Assembly: GCA_015055865.1 (NCBI GenBank)
Contig: SVHK01000001.1
Coordinates: forward strand, 70,628 to 106,102
Reading direction: 5' to 3'
DNA from: Clostridiales bacterium
Lineage (GTDB): Bacteria > Bacillota > Clostridia > Christensenellales > Borkfalkiaceae
Length of the DNA stretch: 35,475 bases
Of this stretch, positions 1 to 6,916 are shown piece by piece. The notes beneath the pieces are model-generated. The model had not been told where the DNA came from, did not search any database, and was given only the letters and a program-made list of their open reading frames with translations. A program made the translations under genes and the position numbers. Numbering within the stretch: the first letter of the stretch is position 1; each line of letters starts with the position of its first letter.

Positions 1-1057
1 CTTGCGTAATCGGCAACGCGTAACCCATATTGTCGATATTTTCGTCCGCCGTTTTTGCGTTGACGATACCGATTAATTCGCCGTCCGCATTAAAGAGCCC
101 GCCGCCCGAATTACCGCCGTTAATCGCCGCGTCCGTTCTCAATACGCGATAACTAAAATATTTCGAGCCTTTTTCATAAGTATAATTCGTCGCGCCAAAA
201 AAGCCCGTCGTCGCTTTTTTAACTTTTACGTCCATCTCTATCGTAATTTCTTCCGAATCCACGGATAATAAACCGCTCGTAACCGCAATCCCCGCGCCGG
301 CAGGGTTGCCGATTGCGTAAACTTTTTCCCCAACCGCAAGGTCGTCGGACGAGCCGAATTTTACTTGCGTCGCCTCGCTGTTTTTCAAATATTCACTACC
401 CGATATTTTTAAAATCGCTACGTCGTAATAAATCGAACCGCCGACGTAAGTCGCGGAAATGCCGTCGTTATATTTAACTTGATAGTTGGGGCTGTTTTCG
501 TACGGTTTATAACAAGTATAATCCAGCGCGCCGTAAAGATACACGTAAATATCTTTTTTCCAAGCGTCGTCGCTTTTTAAAGCAACGTCCGCGTTATAAA
601 CGACGTGGTAATTGGTCAAAACGTACGCGTCGCCCCGTTCCTTATCCAACTCGAAAATCACACCGCTACCCGTTGCAACCGCGCCCGTTTGGGAATTAAA
701 CGTACTGAACGCGTTTACTTTCACGACGGACATCATATTTTGCGCGATTTGTTCGGTATTGTTGTTTTGGCTAACGGTAAAATCCGCGTTGCTCAAGTAA
801 TCGCGGACAAAATCTTCGAACGAGCCTTCGAATTTACCGATGGCAACCATCTCGTCGTAAATATCGCGGATATCTAAATCTTCGCCGTCTTTACCCTTTC
901 CGCCTTGCAGGGAATTGAGCCATTCGAGTTCCGTACCCTTAAACCCTTTCTCAACCGCTAATTCGTACGCGCTTTTCCCTTGTAAGTTACAAGCGGTTAC
1001 AGAAAAGAGCATAACCGTTGCAATCAACGCCGTTGCAATTCTTTTAAATAATTTCAT
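1..1057 (-). CDS. HtrA/DegP-like trypsin-fold serine protease lipoprotein (3' end outside window)
   Basis: An open frame of 352 codons runs off the left edge. The N-terminus is a lipoprotein signal: basic MKLFKR, a hydrophobic core, then lipobox VTAC with the lipidated Cys at residue 23. A short linker with a GGKGKDGED stretch follows, resembling the collagen-like spacer of some Firmicutes surface proteins. The protease domain shows an S1 triad in order: His in NYHVVY, Asp in DVAILKI, Ser in GGNSGGGLF. This fits an extracytoplasmic quality-control protease of the HtrA/S1C family. Whether a PDZ domain follows cannot be seen because the frame leaves the window. The start is supported by AAGGGAG 7 nt upstream. 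A TATAAT-like -10 lies at 1123-1128. The family call is firm; the substrate is unknown. Confidence 0.88.
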   Translation of the reverse strand, partial: MKLFKRIATALIATVMLFSVTACNLQGKSAYELAVEKGFKGTELEWLNSLQGGKGKDGEDLDIRDIYDEMVAIGKFEGSFEDFVRDYLSNADFTVSQNNNTEQIAQNMMSVVKVNAFSTFNSQTGAVATGSGVIFELDKERGDAYVLTNYHVVYNADVALKSDDAWKKDIYVYLYGALDYTCYKPYENSPNYQVKYNDGISATYVGGSIYYDVAILKISGSEYLKNSEATQVKFGSSDDLAVGEKVYAIGNPAGAGIAVTSGLLSVDSEEITIEMDVKVKKATTGFFGATNYTYEKGSKYFSYRVLRTDAAINGGNSGGGLFNADGELIGIVNAKTADENIDNMGYALPITQ

Positions 1058-1122
1058 AGTTTTTTCTCCCTTAAAATAGGTTGAATTTTTATTTTTGCCC
1101 CTTATCAACGCTTCGCCATTCT

Positions 1123-1128
1123 ATTATA
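1123..1128 (-). promoter_or_regulatory. Probable -10 box of the HtrA-like gene
   Basis: The minus strand reads TATAAT about 65 nt before the start codon, in the gap behind yfbR. I see no good -35 hexamer 17 nt upstream, so the promoter is only partly supported. Confidence 0.4.
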
Positions 1129-1185
1129 GACAAAATTTTGGTTGATTTTCTAAACGTTTTTTGAAAATTTCGTGAAAACAGGGGG

Positions 1186-1770
1186 TTATTTTTCTTCTAA
1201 TTCGTCCAAAGTCAAAGAAAAGGACGAGATAAAGTGATTAAAGAAATACTCTACTTCGGGCATATTTCTACCTTTTAAGTCTTCTTCAATCGTCTTTTTC
1301 GCGCGCGAGAACTCGCTATTGCCCGAACGCAATTCTTCCAAGCACTTGATATACGCCGAAAGTCTGTCCGCCGCCTTGACTAATTTATATTCTTCGCTTG
1401 TTTCGTCCGCTAAAATATACGGTTCGATTTGAGTTTTCATTTCTGTCGGGAGCATATTCGACATTTTCTCGCAAGCGGATTTTTCCAATTCCTTATACGC
1501 GCCTTGTATAGAGCGATTATAATACTTAATCGGCGTGGGCAAATCCCCCGTCATTACTTCGCTCGTTTCGTGGTATAACGCGTAGAGCACCGTTTTCAAG
1601 ACGTCCACTCTCCCACCGAACACTTCGTTACGAATCACGGCGAGCGCGTGCGCGAGCATCGTAACCGATTGGGAATGTTCCATAATGTTTTCTTCCCGTT
1701 CACTACGCATTAATTGCCAACGCTTGATATATTTCATTCTGTCCATAAACGCGAAAAAATCGTAACGCAT
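1186..1770 (-). CDS. yfbR: 5'-deoxynucleotidase, YfbR family HD-domain hydrolase
   Basis: The 194-residue protein closely resembles E. coli YfbR along its whole length: RWQLMRSEREENIMEHS near residue 17-33, then SEVMTGDLPTPIKYYN, then KAADRLSAYIKCLEEL, then the PSFxLxLDE-like C-terminus. YfbR removes phosphate from deoxynucleoside 5'-monophosphates with a divalent metal held by an HD-type site in the cytosol. His32, His67 and the Asp in KAADRL are present. The usual His-Asp doublet reads His67-Glu68 here (YHETSE rather than YHDxSE), a conservative but notable change at a metal ligand. The start has AAAGGGAG 6 nt upstream. The gene is monocistronic-looking and divergent from thiT across a repeat block. 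Confidence 0.9.
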   Translation of the reverse strand: MRYDFFAFMDRMKYIKRWQLMRSEREENIMEHSQSVTMLAHALAVIRNEVFGGRVDVLKTVLYALYHETSEVMTGDLPTPIKYYNRSIQGAYKELEKSACEKMSNMLPTEMKTQIEPYILADETSEEYKLVKAADRLSAYIKCLEELRSGNSEFSRAKKTIEEDLKGRNMPEVEYFFNHFISSFSLTLDELEEK

Positions 1771-1876
1771 ATTTTTCTCCCTTTCGCCGAATTTTTTTAT
1801 TTCCGTCGCTTGACTTCGGCGATTAAATGTTTTATAATGTTAATAGCTAAGTGCTTATTGATATTGCAAAGCAGTA

Positions 1877-2241
1877 CGACCGCCCAACTCAACGCTTGAT
1901 TGGAAAACCGAGCAAGACAAGGCGAGCGAGGATAACTTGAGGGAGTTTACTTCTCGTAAACGACCGAAAGTTGCCACAGCTCAACGCAACGACCGCCCAA
2001 CTCAACGCTTGATTGGAGAACCGAGCAAGACAAGGCGAGCGAGGATAACTTAAGGGAGTTTACTGCTCGTAAATGACCGAAAGTTGCCAAAGCTCAACGC
2101 AACGACCGCCCAACTCAACGCTTGATTGGAGAACCGAGCAAGACAAGGCGAGCGAGGATAACTTGAGGGAGTTTACTGCTCGTAAATGACCGAAAGTTGC
2201 CACAGCTCAACGCAGTATTGCGATGCGTTATACAATCAAGC
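1877..2241 (-). repeat. Three tandem 113-bp units of the dispersed hairpin element (group A)
   Basis: Nearly identical units begin at 1877, 1990 and 2103, a period of 113 bp. Each holds a hairpin GTTTAC-loop-GTAAAC (1945-1961 in unit 1; the GTAAAT form in units 2 and 3) flanked by AACTT/AAGTT arms. Each unit has the right terminus GCTTGATTG (1894-1902 in unit 1). The block ends with the inverted copy CAATCAAGC at 2233-2241. On the minus strand the order matches the elements found after rimM, ffh, cls and queA. Unlike those, this block lies between divergent genes, about 110 bp upstream of yfbR and just before the thiT riboswitch. Confidence 0.85.
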
Positions 2242-2263
2242 ATAAGCAAAATTAAATAAATTC

Positions 2264-2345
2264 CGTCGTGGGTGCTTTAAAATCTAACAAAAGCTGAGAT
2301 TATACCATTTGAATCGGCAAGGTAATACTTGAGCGAGAGTTGACG
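2264..2345 (+). promoter_or_regulatory. TPP riboswitch (THI element) of thiT
   Basis: The conserved thi-box pieces occur in order: GGGTGC near 2269, GCTGAGA at 2293-2299, TTTGAATC at 2308-2315, then GGTAATAC and GAGCGAGAG. The ends CGTC (2264-2267) and GACG (2342-2345) close P1. The riboswitch binds thiamine pyrophosphate. Together with the terminator at 2401-2428 it should stop transcription when TPP is plentiful. A further hairpin at about 2358-2382 (TTTTTACG/CGTAAAAA) lies between aptamer and terminator and may take part in the switch. Confidence 0.9.
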
Positions 2346-2400
2346 AAAAATCTTTTATTTTTACGTGCATACGCGTAAAAATTATCGGTTTTAGTTTTTT

Positions 2401-2428
2401 AGCCCACTTTTTTAAGTCGGGCTTTTTC
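2401..2428 (+). terminator. Riboswitch-controlled intrinsic terminator before thiT
   Basis: AGCCCACTT pairs with AAGT-c-GGGCT across a T-rich loop and is followed directly by five T residues. It stands between the TPP aptamer and the thiT ribosome-binding site AAAGGAG, the place expected for a transcriptional riboswitch platform. Confidence 0.85.
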
Positions 2429-2453
2429 TTTACGGCGGAAAAAGGAGTGTTTT

Positions 2454-3149
2454 ATGTTTTTATTTCCCTTACTCGCCGTGAGCGAGCAAACCACTTCCGT
2501 CGTTAAATGGATTTCCGTTTTCGGCGTAGTACTGCTTTTAGCCGTCATCGGCTTAATCGGATTTTTGTCGAATGGCAAAAAGTTCGACGCCAAGCGTTTG
2601 GCGTTTGCAGGCGTATGCGTTGCGACCGCCTTTACGCTTTGTCTTATTAAGTTTAGCCCTATCCAATACGGCGGTTCGATTACGCTCGCTTCGTTCGTAC
2701 CCTTACTTCTTTACGCCTACGTGTACGGCGTGAAAGACGGGCTTTTAATCGGACTTATCCACGGGCTGTTAAATTTCATCGAAGACCCCTATATTTTAAC
2801 ACCTGCCACCTTCATTTTTGATTATTTACTCGCCTTTGCAAGCGTGGGCGTGATGGGGTTATTCGGAAAAATGCGCCGTAACGCAAAGGAGTGCTTACCG
2901 CTCGTTTTAGGGGCAGTCGCCGTGTTTAGTTTGCGCTTTTTATCCCATTTATTTTCAGGAATGGTGTTTTTCGCGCAAGATTCCATTTGGGTAGATTTTC
3001 CCGCTTGGGCAATGCAAAACGCCTTTACTTATTCCTTTATTTACCAATGCATTTATATCCCGGCAGACGCGTTAATCGCGACCCTTACGCTCGTTACGCT
3101 TTGTAAATCGGGGGTATTCGATAAATTGGTTAAGATGATGAAAAAGTAA
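2454..3149 (+). CDS. thiT: Thiamine-specific ECF transporter S component (ThiT-like)
   Basis: A 231-residue, very hydrophobic protein with about seven membrane segments. The stretch from IKFSPIQYGGSITL (residues 66-79) through PLLLYAYVYGVKDGLL to TPATFIFDYLLAF is the ThiT pattern. ThiT captures thiamine at the outer face of the membrane and works with the shared ECF module (EcfA, EcfA', EcfT), which is not in this window. The TPP riboswitch and terminator immediately upstream independently support thiamine as the substrate. One hydrophobic segment at residues 18-40 precedes the usual six-helix core. The start ATG has AAAGGAG 8 nt upstream. It converges with rimM, with two repeat elements between them. 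Confidence 0.9.
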   Translation: MFLFPLLAVSEQTTSVVKWISVFGVVLLLAVIGLIGFLSNGKKFDAKRLAFAGVCVATAFTLCLIKFSPIQYGGSITLASFVPLLLYAYVYGVKDGLLIGLIHGLLNFIEDPYILTPATFIFDYLLAFASVGVMGLFGKMRRNAKECLPLVLGAVAVFSLRFLSHLFSGMVFFAQDSIWVDFPAWAMQNAFTYSFIYQCIYIPADALIATLTLVTLCKSGVFDKLVKMMKK

Positions 3150-3180
3150 ATTTTATCGTCGTTAAACTTATCGACTTTTA

Positions 3181-3414
3181 TTTAATCGAAGAACCAAGAA
3201 GTTCAAGAAGCGTTGAGTACGCCGAAGGGAGTTTACTATTCGTAAACGAGCAAGGCGCACGGAAACGCGACGAAGAAATGCGACGGTTATCCCATCAAAT
3301 TATATTTAATCGAAGAACCGAGAAGTTCAAGAAGCGTTGAGTACGCCGAAGGGAGTTTACTATTCGTAAACGAGCAAGGCGCACGGAAACGCGACGAAGA
3401 AATGCGACGGTTAT
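3181..3414 (-). repeat. Two direct copies of the dispersed hairpin element, ending at the rimM stop (group B)
   Basis: Copies at 3181-3290 and 3305-3414 (offset 124 bp) differ at only one or two positions. On the minus strand each reads from ATAACCGTCGC to CGGTTCTTCGATTAAA. Inside is a nested hairpin: GTGCGCC/GGCGTAC (3378-3384 with 3341-3347) outside and GTTTAC/GTAAAC (3366-3371 with 3355-3360) inside. The outer ends pair as TTTAATC...GATTAAA, and the left arm of that pair includes the rimM stop codon region. Confidence 0.85.
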
Positions 3415-3418
3415 GTGA

Positions 3419-3919
3419 TTAAATAACCGCGATTTCGTCGAAGATTGCTTTATTAAGAATGACTTTCTTGTTCTCCAAATCAACTTTGACGATAACGCCT
3501 TTTACGGCAGGGAAAAGTATGCTTTTCCCTGCTTTTTCGATTGTGTAAACGTCGGAAGAAAGATTGACGATAGATTTTACCGTCCCTAAAAACTCCCCGT
3601 CTTGCGTTTCGCAAGAAAGACCGATAATGTCTACGATATAGTATTGCCCTTCTTCCAATTCGGGCGCGTCGGCGCGATTCCCTTCGATTTTTTTACCGCG
3701 CAAGAGCTCCGCCGTGTTTCTATCGGGTACGCCACGCAAACCTACGTACGCCGAGCCGTCCGTACCGACGCGGAAGGAAAGGATTTTGTATTCCTTATCG
3801 TCGATATACACCACCCCGAACTCTTTTACCACTTCGGGCGTGTCCGTAAACGTTTTAATTTTGATTTCCCCGCGTATGCCTTGGGGTTTAAGCACTTCGC
3901 CAATCGTCAGTCTTTCCAT
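3419..3919 (-). CDS. rimM: 16S rRNA processing factor RimM
   Basis: The 166-residue protein begins MERLTIGEVLKPQGIRGEIK, the signature RimM N-terminus (beta-barrel domain). A PRC-barrel-like second half follows (QYYIVDIIGLSCETQDGEFLG, then SILFPAVKGVIVKVDLENKKV). RimM assists maturation of the 30S head and binds ribosomal protein S19. The frame is open 19 codons further upstream, but that stretch is encoded by a terminator hairpin. The chosen ATG has AAGGAA 7 nt upstream and matches the family N-terminus. It is the last gene of the ylxM-ffh-rpsP-khpA-rimM block. The usual next genes, trmD and rplS, are not here. The element at 3305-3414 touches its stop codon. Confidence 0.93.
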   Translation of the reverse strand: MERLTIGEVLKPQGIRGEIKIKTFTDTPEVVKEFGVVYIDDKEYKILSFRVGTDGSAYVGLRGVPDRNTAELLRGKKIEGNRADAPELEEGQYYIVDIIGLSCETQDGEFLGTVKSIVNLSSDVYTIEKAGKSILFPAVKGVIVKVDLENKKVILNKAIFDEIAVI

Positions 3920-3940
3920 ACTTTTTCCTTCTTGATAGCG

Positions 3941-3967
3941 GAAAAAAGGCTTTCTAACGAAAGCCTT
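3941..3967 (-). terminator. Intrinsic terminator or attenuator between khpA and rimM
   Basis: On the minus strand AAGGCTTTC-GTTA-GAAAGCCTT (a perfect 9-bp stem, 3946-3967) is followed by TTTTTTC. It lies after the khpA stop and 20-odd nt before the rimM ribosome-binding site, so it probably lowers rimM transcription relative to rpsP and khpA. Confidence 0.75.
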
Positions 3968-4000
3968 GTTTTTCACGCAAAGTCAATAAACCATTAAATT

Positions 4001-4285
4001 TTATTCCGCGTCTTCTTCGTTAAAATCTTCGTCAAGCTTTACTGCGTTACCGCCCTTTTCTTGGATTTCAACGACGTATTTTTTCGCGTTACGGGGCGTA
4101 GCTACTTGTACGAGCGTGCGCAACGCTTTTGCAATTTTGCCTTGTTTGCCTATTACCTTACCCATATCGGACGCAGGCAAAGTAACGGTTACTTCGACAA
4201 CTCTTTCTTTTTCGTTGACGTCGTATTGGACGTTTTCTTTATCGTCGGCGAATTGCTCAACGATATACTTAATTAAATCCAACAT
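4001..4285 (-). CDS. khpA: KH-domain RNA-binding protein KhpA (YlqC)
   Basis: A 94-residue protein with one KH domain. The GxxG loop reads GKQGK around residues 42-46 within MGKVIGKQGKIAKALRTLV. KhpA proteins bind RNA and usually pair with KhpB/Jag; they affect cell elongation and RNA metabolism in Firmicutes. The position between rpsP and rimM is the standard one. The C-terminus is longer and more acidic than usual (VKLDEDFNEEDAE). No clear Shine-Dalgarno precedes the ATG, and the start is 11 nt after the rpsP stop, so translation may be coupled to rpsP. Confidence 0.92.
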   Translation of the reverse strand: MLDLIKYIVEQFADDKENVQYDVNEKERVVEVTVTLPASDMGKVIGKQGKIAKALRTLVQVATPRNAKKYVVEIQEKGGNAVKLDEDFNEEDAE

Positions 4286-4296
4286 TTTATTTAAGC

Positions 4297-4587
4297 TTAT
4301 TTATTGTTTTTCTTCGTCTTGGTCTTAGGCGCGCTGAGCTTCGCGGATTTTTCCATCGCGCCTGCTTTAACGAGCAAGTTCTTAACGGTTTCGGTGGGTT
4401 GCGCGCCCTTTGCAATCCAATCCTTAGCCTTTGCTACGTCGATGTCTGCTTCAGCGGAAATCGAAGGGTTGTAGTGACCGATGCAGTCGATATATTCGCC
4501 GTGCATAGCCTTTCTGCTATCCGCAACAACAACACGATAGATAGGGTTTTTCTTGTCGCCCATTCTGAAAAGTCTCATTTTTACCAT
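4297..4587 (-). CDS. rpsP: 30S ribosomal protein bS16
   Basis: A 96-residue protein beginning MVKMRLFRMGDKKNPIYRVV, the bS16 hallmark, followed by ADSRKAMHGEYIDCIGHYNP and the AKDWIAKGAQPTETVKNLL segment. It ends in a Lys-rich tail. It is a primary-assembly protein of the small subunit. Five codons of open frame precede the chosen start, but GGAGG sits 8 nt upstream of this ATG, which decides it. The gene follows ffh after about 390 bp filled by repeat elements, so it may depend on read-through or its own promoter. Confidence 0.95.
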   Translation of the reverse strand: MVKMRLFRMGDKKNPIYRVVVADSRKAMHGEYIDCIGHYNPSISAEADIDVAKAKDWIAKGAQPTETVKNLLVKAGAMEKSAKLSAPKTKTKKNNK

Positions 4588-4722
4588 AATAAATACCTCC
4601 AAAGTATATAAAAATTTTTTTATTTTTTTCGTTTGTTAAATTCCCTATCCCCGTTTTGGGGTGTACTTACTAGGGATTGAATGCGACTACCGTCGCCGTA
4701 CGCCTTTTTTAAGGTCAAATTG

Positions 4723-4812
4723 GTGCTTGGCGTTAGATACGAGCAACAACGTCCCGTTGTATCGAGTCTTTCTATCTTTCCGCTACGCTTGGGTGTTGCC
4801 TTCTCGTCAACC
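4723..4812. repeat. 90-bp repeat, copy 1 (copy 2 at 21055-21144)
   Basis: These 90 bases match 21055-21144 with about three mismatches. They contain AACAACGTCCCGTTGT (stem ACAACG/CGTTGT) and a flanking GATAC/GTATC pair. One edge is the GCTTGGCGTTAGATACGAG terminus shared with the hairpin elements. Both copies lie beside an element downstream of a minus-strand gene (ffh here, cls there). The spurious peptides read from both copies are alike, which is a consequence of the repeat, not evidence of a gene. Confidence 0.85.
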
Positions 4813-4824
4813 TATTAAACTCGT

Positions 4825-4977
4825 GCTTGGTGTTAGATGCGAGCAGTTCAAGGAGCAACGAGTACGTTGCAGGGAGCGTACTAATCCGTACGCGACCAAG
4901 AAAACGCGGAGCTCGACGCAGTATTGCGACGTATATAACGTCAAGCGTTGTATTGCGACGTATATAACGTCAAGCGT
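4825..4977 (-). repeat. Dispersed hairpin element abutting the ffh stop (group D), with 29-bp tandem duplication
   Basis: On the minus strand it starts directly after the ffh stop with GCTTGACGTTATATACG and ends with the near-inverted copy at 4825-4841 (13 of 17 positions complementary). The inner hairpin is GCGTAC/GTACGC (4888-4893 with 4876-4881), where the other copies have GTTTAC/GTAAAC, a double compensatory change. A 29-bp unit at 4921-4949 is repeated at 4950-4978. Confidence 0.8.
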
Positions 4978-6297
4978 TTAAAAAGGCAATCTAAACCGAC
5001 CCTTGCCCCCCTTCAACTGCTTCATCAACGTCTTAGTTTGTTCGAATTGCTTTAAAAGTTGGTTGATTTCTTGCACGGTCGTACCCGAACCCGCCGCGAT
5101 ACGGCGTTTGCGTTTACTGTCGATAATGGACGGATTGTCCCGTTCTTGCTTAGTCATTGAAAGAATCATCGCGCGCGTCCGTTCAATCCGTTTTTCGTCC
5201 ACGTCGCCTTCGTTCACCTTGAGCTTACTCATACCGGGCAACATCGAAAGCATTGCTTGCGCGCCACCCATCTTTTTCATCATCGCGAATTGCTCCAAAT
5301 AATCAGTCAGCGTGAACGAATTTTCGAGCATTTTCTTTTGCATCTTCTTCGCGTCTTCTTCGGTAATCGCTTGTTGCGCCTTTTCAATCAAGGACAACAC
5401 GTCGCCCATACCGAGTATTCTCGACGCCATACGGTCGGGATGGAACGGCTCTAAATCAGTCAACTTTTCGCCTACCCCGATAAACTTAATCGGTTTCCCC
5501 GTTACCGCTTTAATGGACAGACACGCACCACCGCGAGTATCGCCGTCAAGCTTGGTTAAGATAACGCCCGTAACGTCCAATCTTGCGTTGAACGTTTCCG
5601 CAACGTTGACCGCTTCTTGACCAGTCATTGCGTCCACGACGAGCAAGGTTTCCGTCACTTCGAGTTGCGCCTTGATGTTTTCAAGCTCTTGCATCAACGT
5701 ATCGTCGATTTGCAATCTACCAGCCGTATCGATAACGACGGTATCGTACCCCATCGACTTTGCGTACTCAATCCCTTCTTTCGCCGTCTTAACGGGATTT
5801 TGCGTACCCTTTTCAAAAACTTCTACGCCTGCGTTCTTGCCCACTACTTTTAATTGGGTAATCGCCGCAGGACGGTAAATATCGCCTGCAACTAAAAGTG
5901 GCTTTTTGCCGTTCTTCTTCAAATGAATCGCAAGCTTACCGCAAAGCGTGGTCTTACCTGCGCCTTGCAACCCGCACATCATAATAACCGTAGGGAGCTT
6001 AGGCGAAGTTTCGAGTTTCGCATTCTTCGAGCCCATCAACTCAATCAATTCGTCGTTGACGATTTTAATAACTTGTTGCGCAGGATTCAAAGACGAGAGA
6101 ATTTCTTGCCCAACCGCTTTTTCCGAAACGTCCGCGATGAATTGTTTCGCGACTTTCAAATTGACGTCCGCTTCCAAAAGCGCGACGCGTACTTCACGCA
6201 TCGCCGTGCGTATTTCAAGCTCGGTCAGTTTTCCACGTTTCGTGAGCTTTGAAAATATATGATTTAATCTTTCGGATAAACCGCCGAATAACGCCAT
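4978..6297 (-). CDS. ffh: Signal recognition particle GTPase Ffh
   Basis: A 439-residue protein with the NG GTPase domain followed by the Met-rich M domain. The P-loop GLQGAGKTT is at 109-117, DTAGRL at 190-195 and TKLDGDTRGG from 248. The RNA- and signal-binding M domain starts near 300, with the MLPGM and GSGTTVQEINQLLKQF signatures. With 4.5S/scRNA it delivers ribosome-nascent chain complexes to FtsY and the Sec translocon. The start lies 3 nt after the ylxM stop, so the two are co-transcribed. A hairpin element begins immediately at its stop codon. Confidence 0.97.
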   Translation of the reverse strand: MALFGGLSERLNHIFSKLTKRGKLTELEIRTAMREVRVALLEADVNLKVAKQFIADVSEKAVGQEILSSLNPAQQVIKIVNDELIELMGSKNAKLETSPKLPTVIMMCGLQGAGKTTLCGKLAIHLKKNGKKPLLVAGDIYRPAAITQLKVVGKNAGVEVFEKGTQNPVKTAKEGIEYAKSMGYDTVVIDTAGRLQIDDTLMQELENIKAQLEVTETLLVVDAMTGQEAVNVAETFNARLDVTGVILTKLDGDTRGGACLSIKAVTGKPIKFIGVGEKLTDLEPFHPDRMASRILGMGDVLSLIEKAQQAITEEDAKKMQKKMLENSFTLTDYLEQFAMMKKMGGAQAMLSMLPGMSKLKVNEGDVDEKRIERTRAMILSMTKQERDNPSIIDSKRKRRIAAGSGTTVQEINQLLKQFEQTKTLMKQLKGGKGRFRLPF

Positions 6298-6300
6298 TGC

Positions 6301-6726
6301 CTACTCCTTCTCACGAAAAACTTTTCCGATAATTTCGCCGTTTTCAGTATCTTCCGTTTCCACGCCAAAGTCTTGATGCACCGAAGAAAGGACTTTTTCC
6401 AAGCCCTTAAGCTCGTCCGCCATTTCGGGTTTTTCTCTTTTTACCCGTTCACACCAACGCTTGACCTGAGTCATATACGCGGAATATTCTCCGCTCAATT
6501 CGTCCAAAGCCTTAATAAACCCAAGTTTTTTATCGTAGCTTTCGAGCTGTTTACGGCATTTTTGTAAACAATCGGAAACGCTTTGACGGGACACACCTTT
6601 TTGTTCGGCAATCTCGCCGAGCGATAAATCGTAATTGAAATACAAATCGGTGATTTCCCGTTGCGTATTGGTTAAAAGCGGAGAGTACAAATCCCAAAGC
6701 CGAAGAAAATTCAAATCGTCTTTCAT
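6301..6726 (-). CDS. ylxM: YlxM/p13 family SRP-associated helix-turn-helix protein
   Basis: A 141-residue protein whose first 70 residues match the YlxM (UPF0122) sigma-70 region 4-like HTH: LLTNTQREITDLYFNYDLSLGEIAEQ followed by GVSRQSVSDCLQKCRKQLESY. It sits directly upstream of ffh, its usual partner, and is thought to modulate SRP. Residues 70-141 are charged and longer than the minimal family member. The frame opens 26 codons earlier, but that part overlaps a terminator and promoter. The chosen ATG is preceded by GGGGGTGGAG. Confidence 0.9.
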   Translation of the reverse strand: MKDDLNFLRLWDLYSPLLTNTQREITDLYFNYDLSLGEIAEQKGVSRQSVSDCLQKCRKQLESYDKKLGFIKALDELSGEYSAYMTQVKRWCERVKREKPEMADELKGLEKVLSSVHQDFGVETEDTENGEIIGKVFREKE

Positions 6727-6753
6727 CTCTCCACCCCCAACGTAACTAACGAT

Positions 6754-6782
6754 ATTATACCGAATAAAAACCGCCCTGTCAA
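6754..6782 (-). promoter_or_regulatory. Consensus promoter of the ylxM-ffh-rpsP operon, embedded in a terminator
   Basis: The minus strand has a perfect TTGACA (6777-6782), a 17-nt spacer and a perfect TATAAT (6754-6759), 27 nt before the ylxM start. The -35 box lies inside the 3' arm of the terminator hairpin at 6773-6802, and that terminator's T-run forms part of the spacer. Confidence 0.85.
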
Positions 6783-6802
6783 GCATTTTTACTTGACAGG
6801 GC
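6764..6802 (-). terminator. Intrinsic terminator after the LRR lipoprotein gene
   Basis: GCCCTGTCAAG (6792-6802 read on the minus strand) pairs perfectly over 11 bp with CTTGACAGGGC (6773-6783) around an 8-nt loop. GG and five T residues follow. It would stop transcripts coming from the LRR gene. Confidence 0.8.
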
Positions 6803-6859
6803 AAACTTTTTTGAATTTTTTTAGATTTCTTTTCTCTTCTATTAGTAAACCAAGCCGTT

Positions 6860-6916
6860 CTTAATTAAAAAAACCGAGTTATACAAATGAAAAGACGCGA
6901 CGGTTATGCCATTAAG
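6860..6916 (-). repeat. Internally deleted remnant of the hairpin element at the LRR gene stop
   Basis: The minus strand shows CTTAATGGCATAACCG at the stop codon (6901-6916) and, 24 nt on, the near-inverted CGGTTTTTTTAATTAAG (6860-6876). These correspond to the outer arms of the full elements, including the shared ATAACCGTCGC motif. The central hairpin is missing. Confidence 0.6.

Noticed and set aside
1877-3414. CRISPR array suggested by repeated units
   Set aside because: Units are 110-124 bp and repeated along their full length, with no short repeat/unique spacer alternation and no cas genes.
3920-3976. Longer RimM with a 19-residue N-terminal extension
   Set aside because: The extension is encoded by a terminator hairpin and lacks a ribosome-binding site. 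RimM homologues start at the MERLTIGEV methionine.
4661-4981. A 106-codon plus-strand frame similar to another at 21032-21406 (both encode CLALDTSNNVPLYRVFLSF)
   Set aside because: The similarity comes from the 90-bp DNA repeat. The frames have no ribosome-binding site, cross hairpin elements and run against neighbouring genes, so they are not coding.
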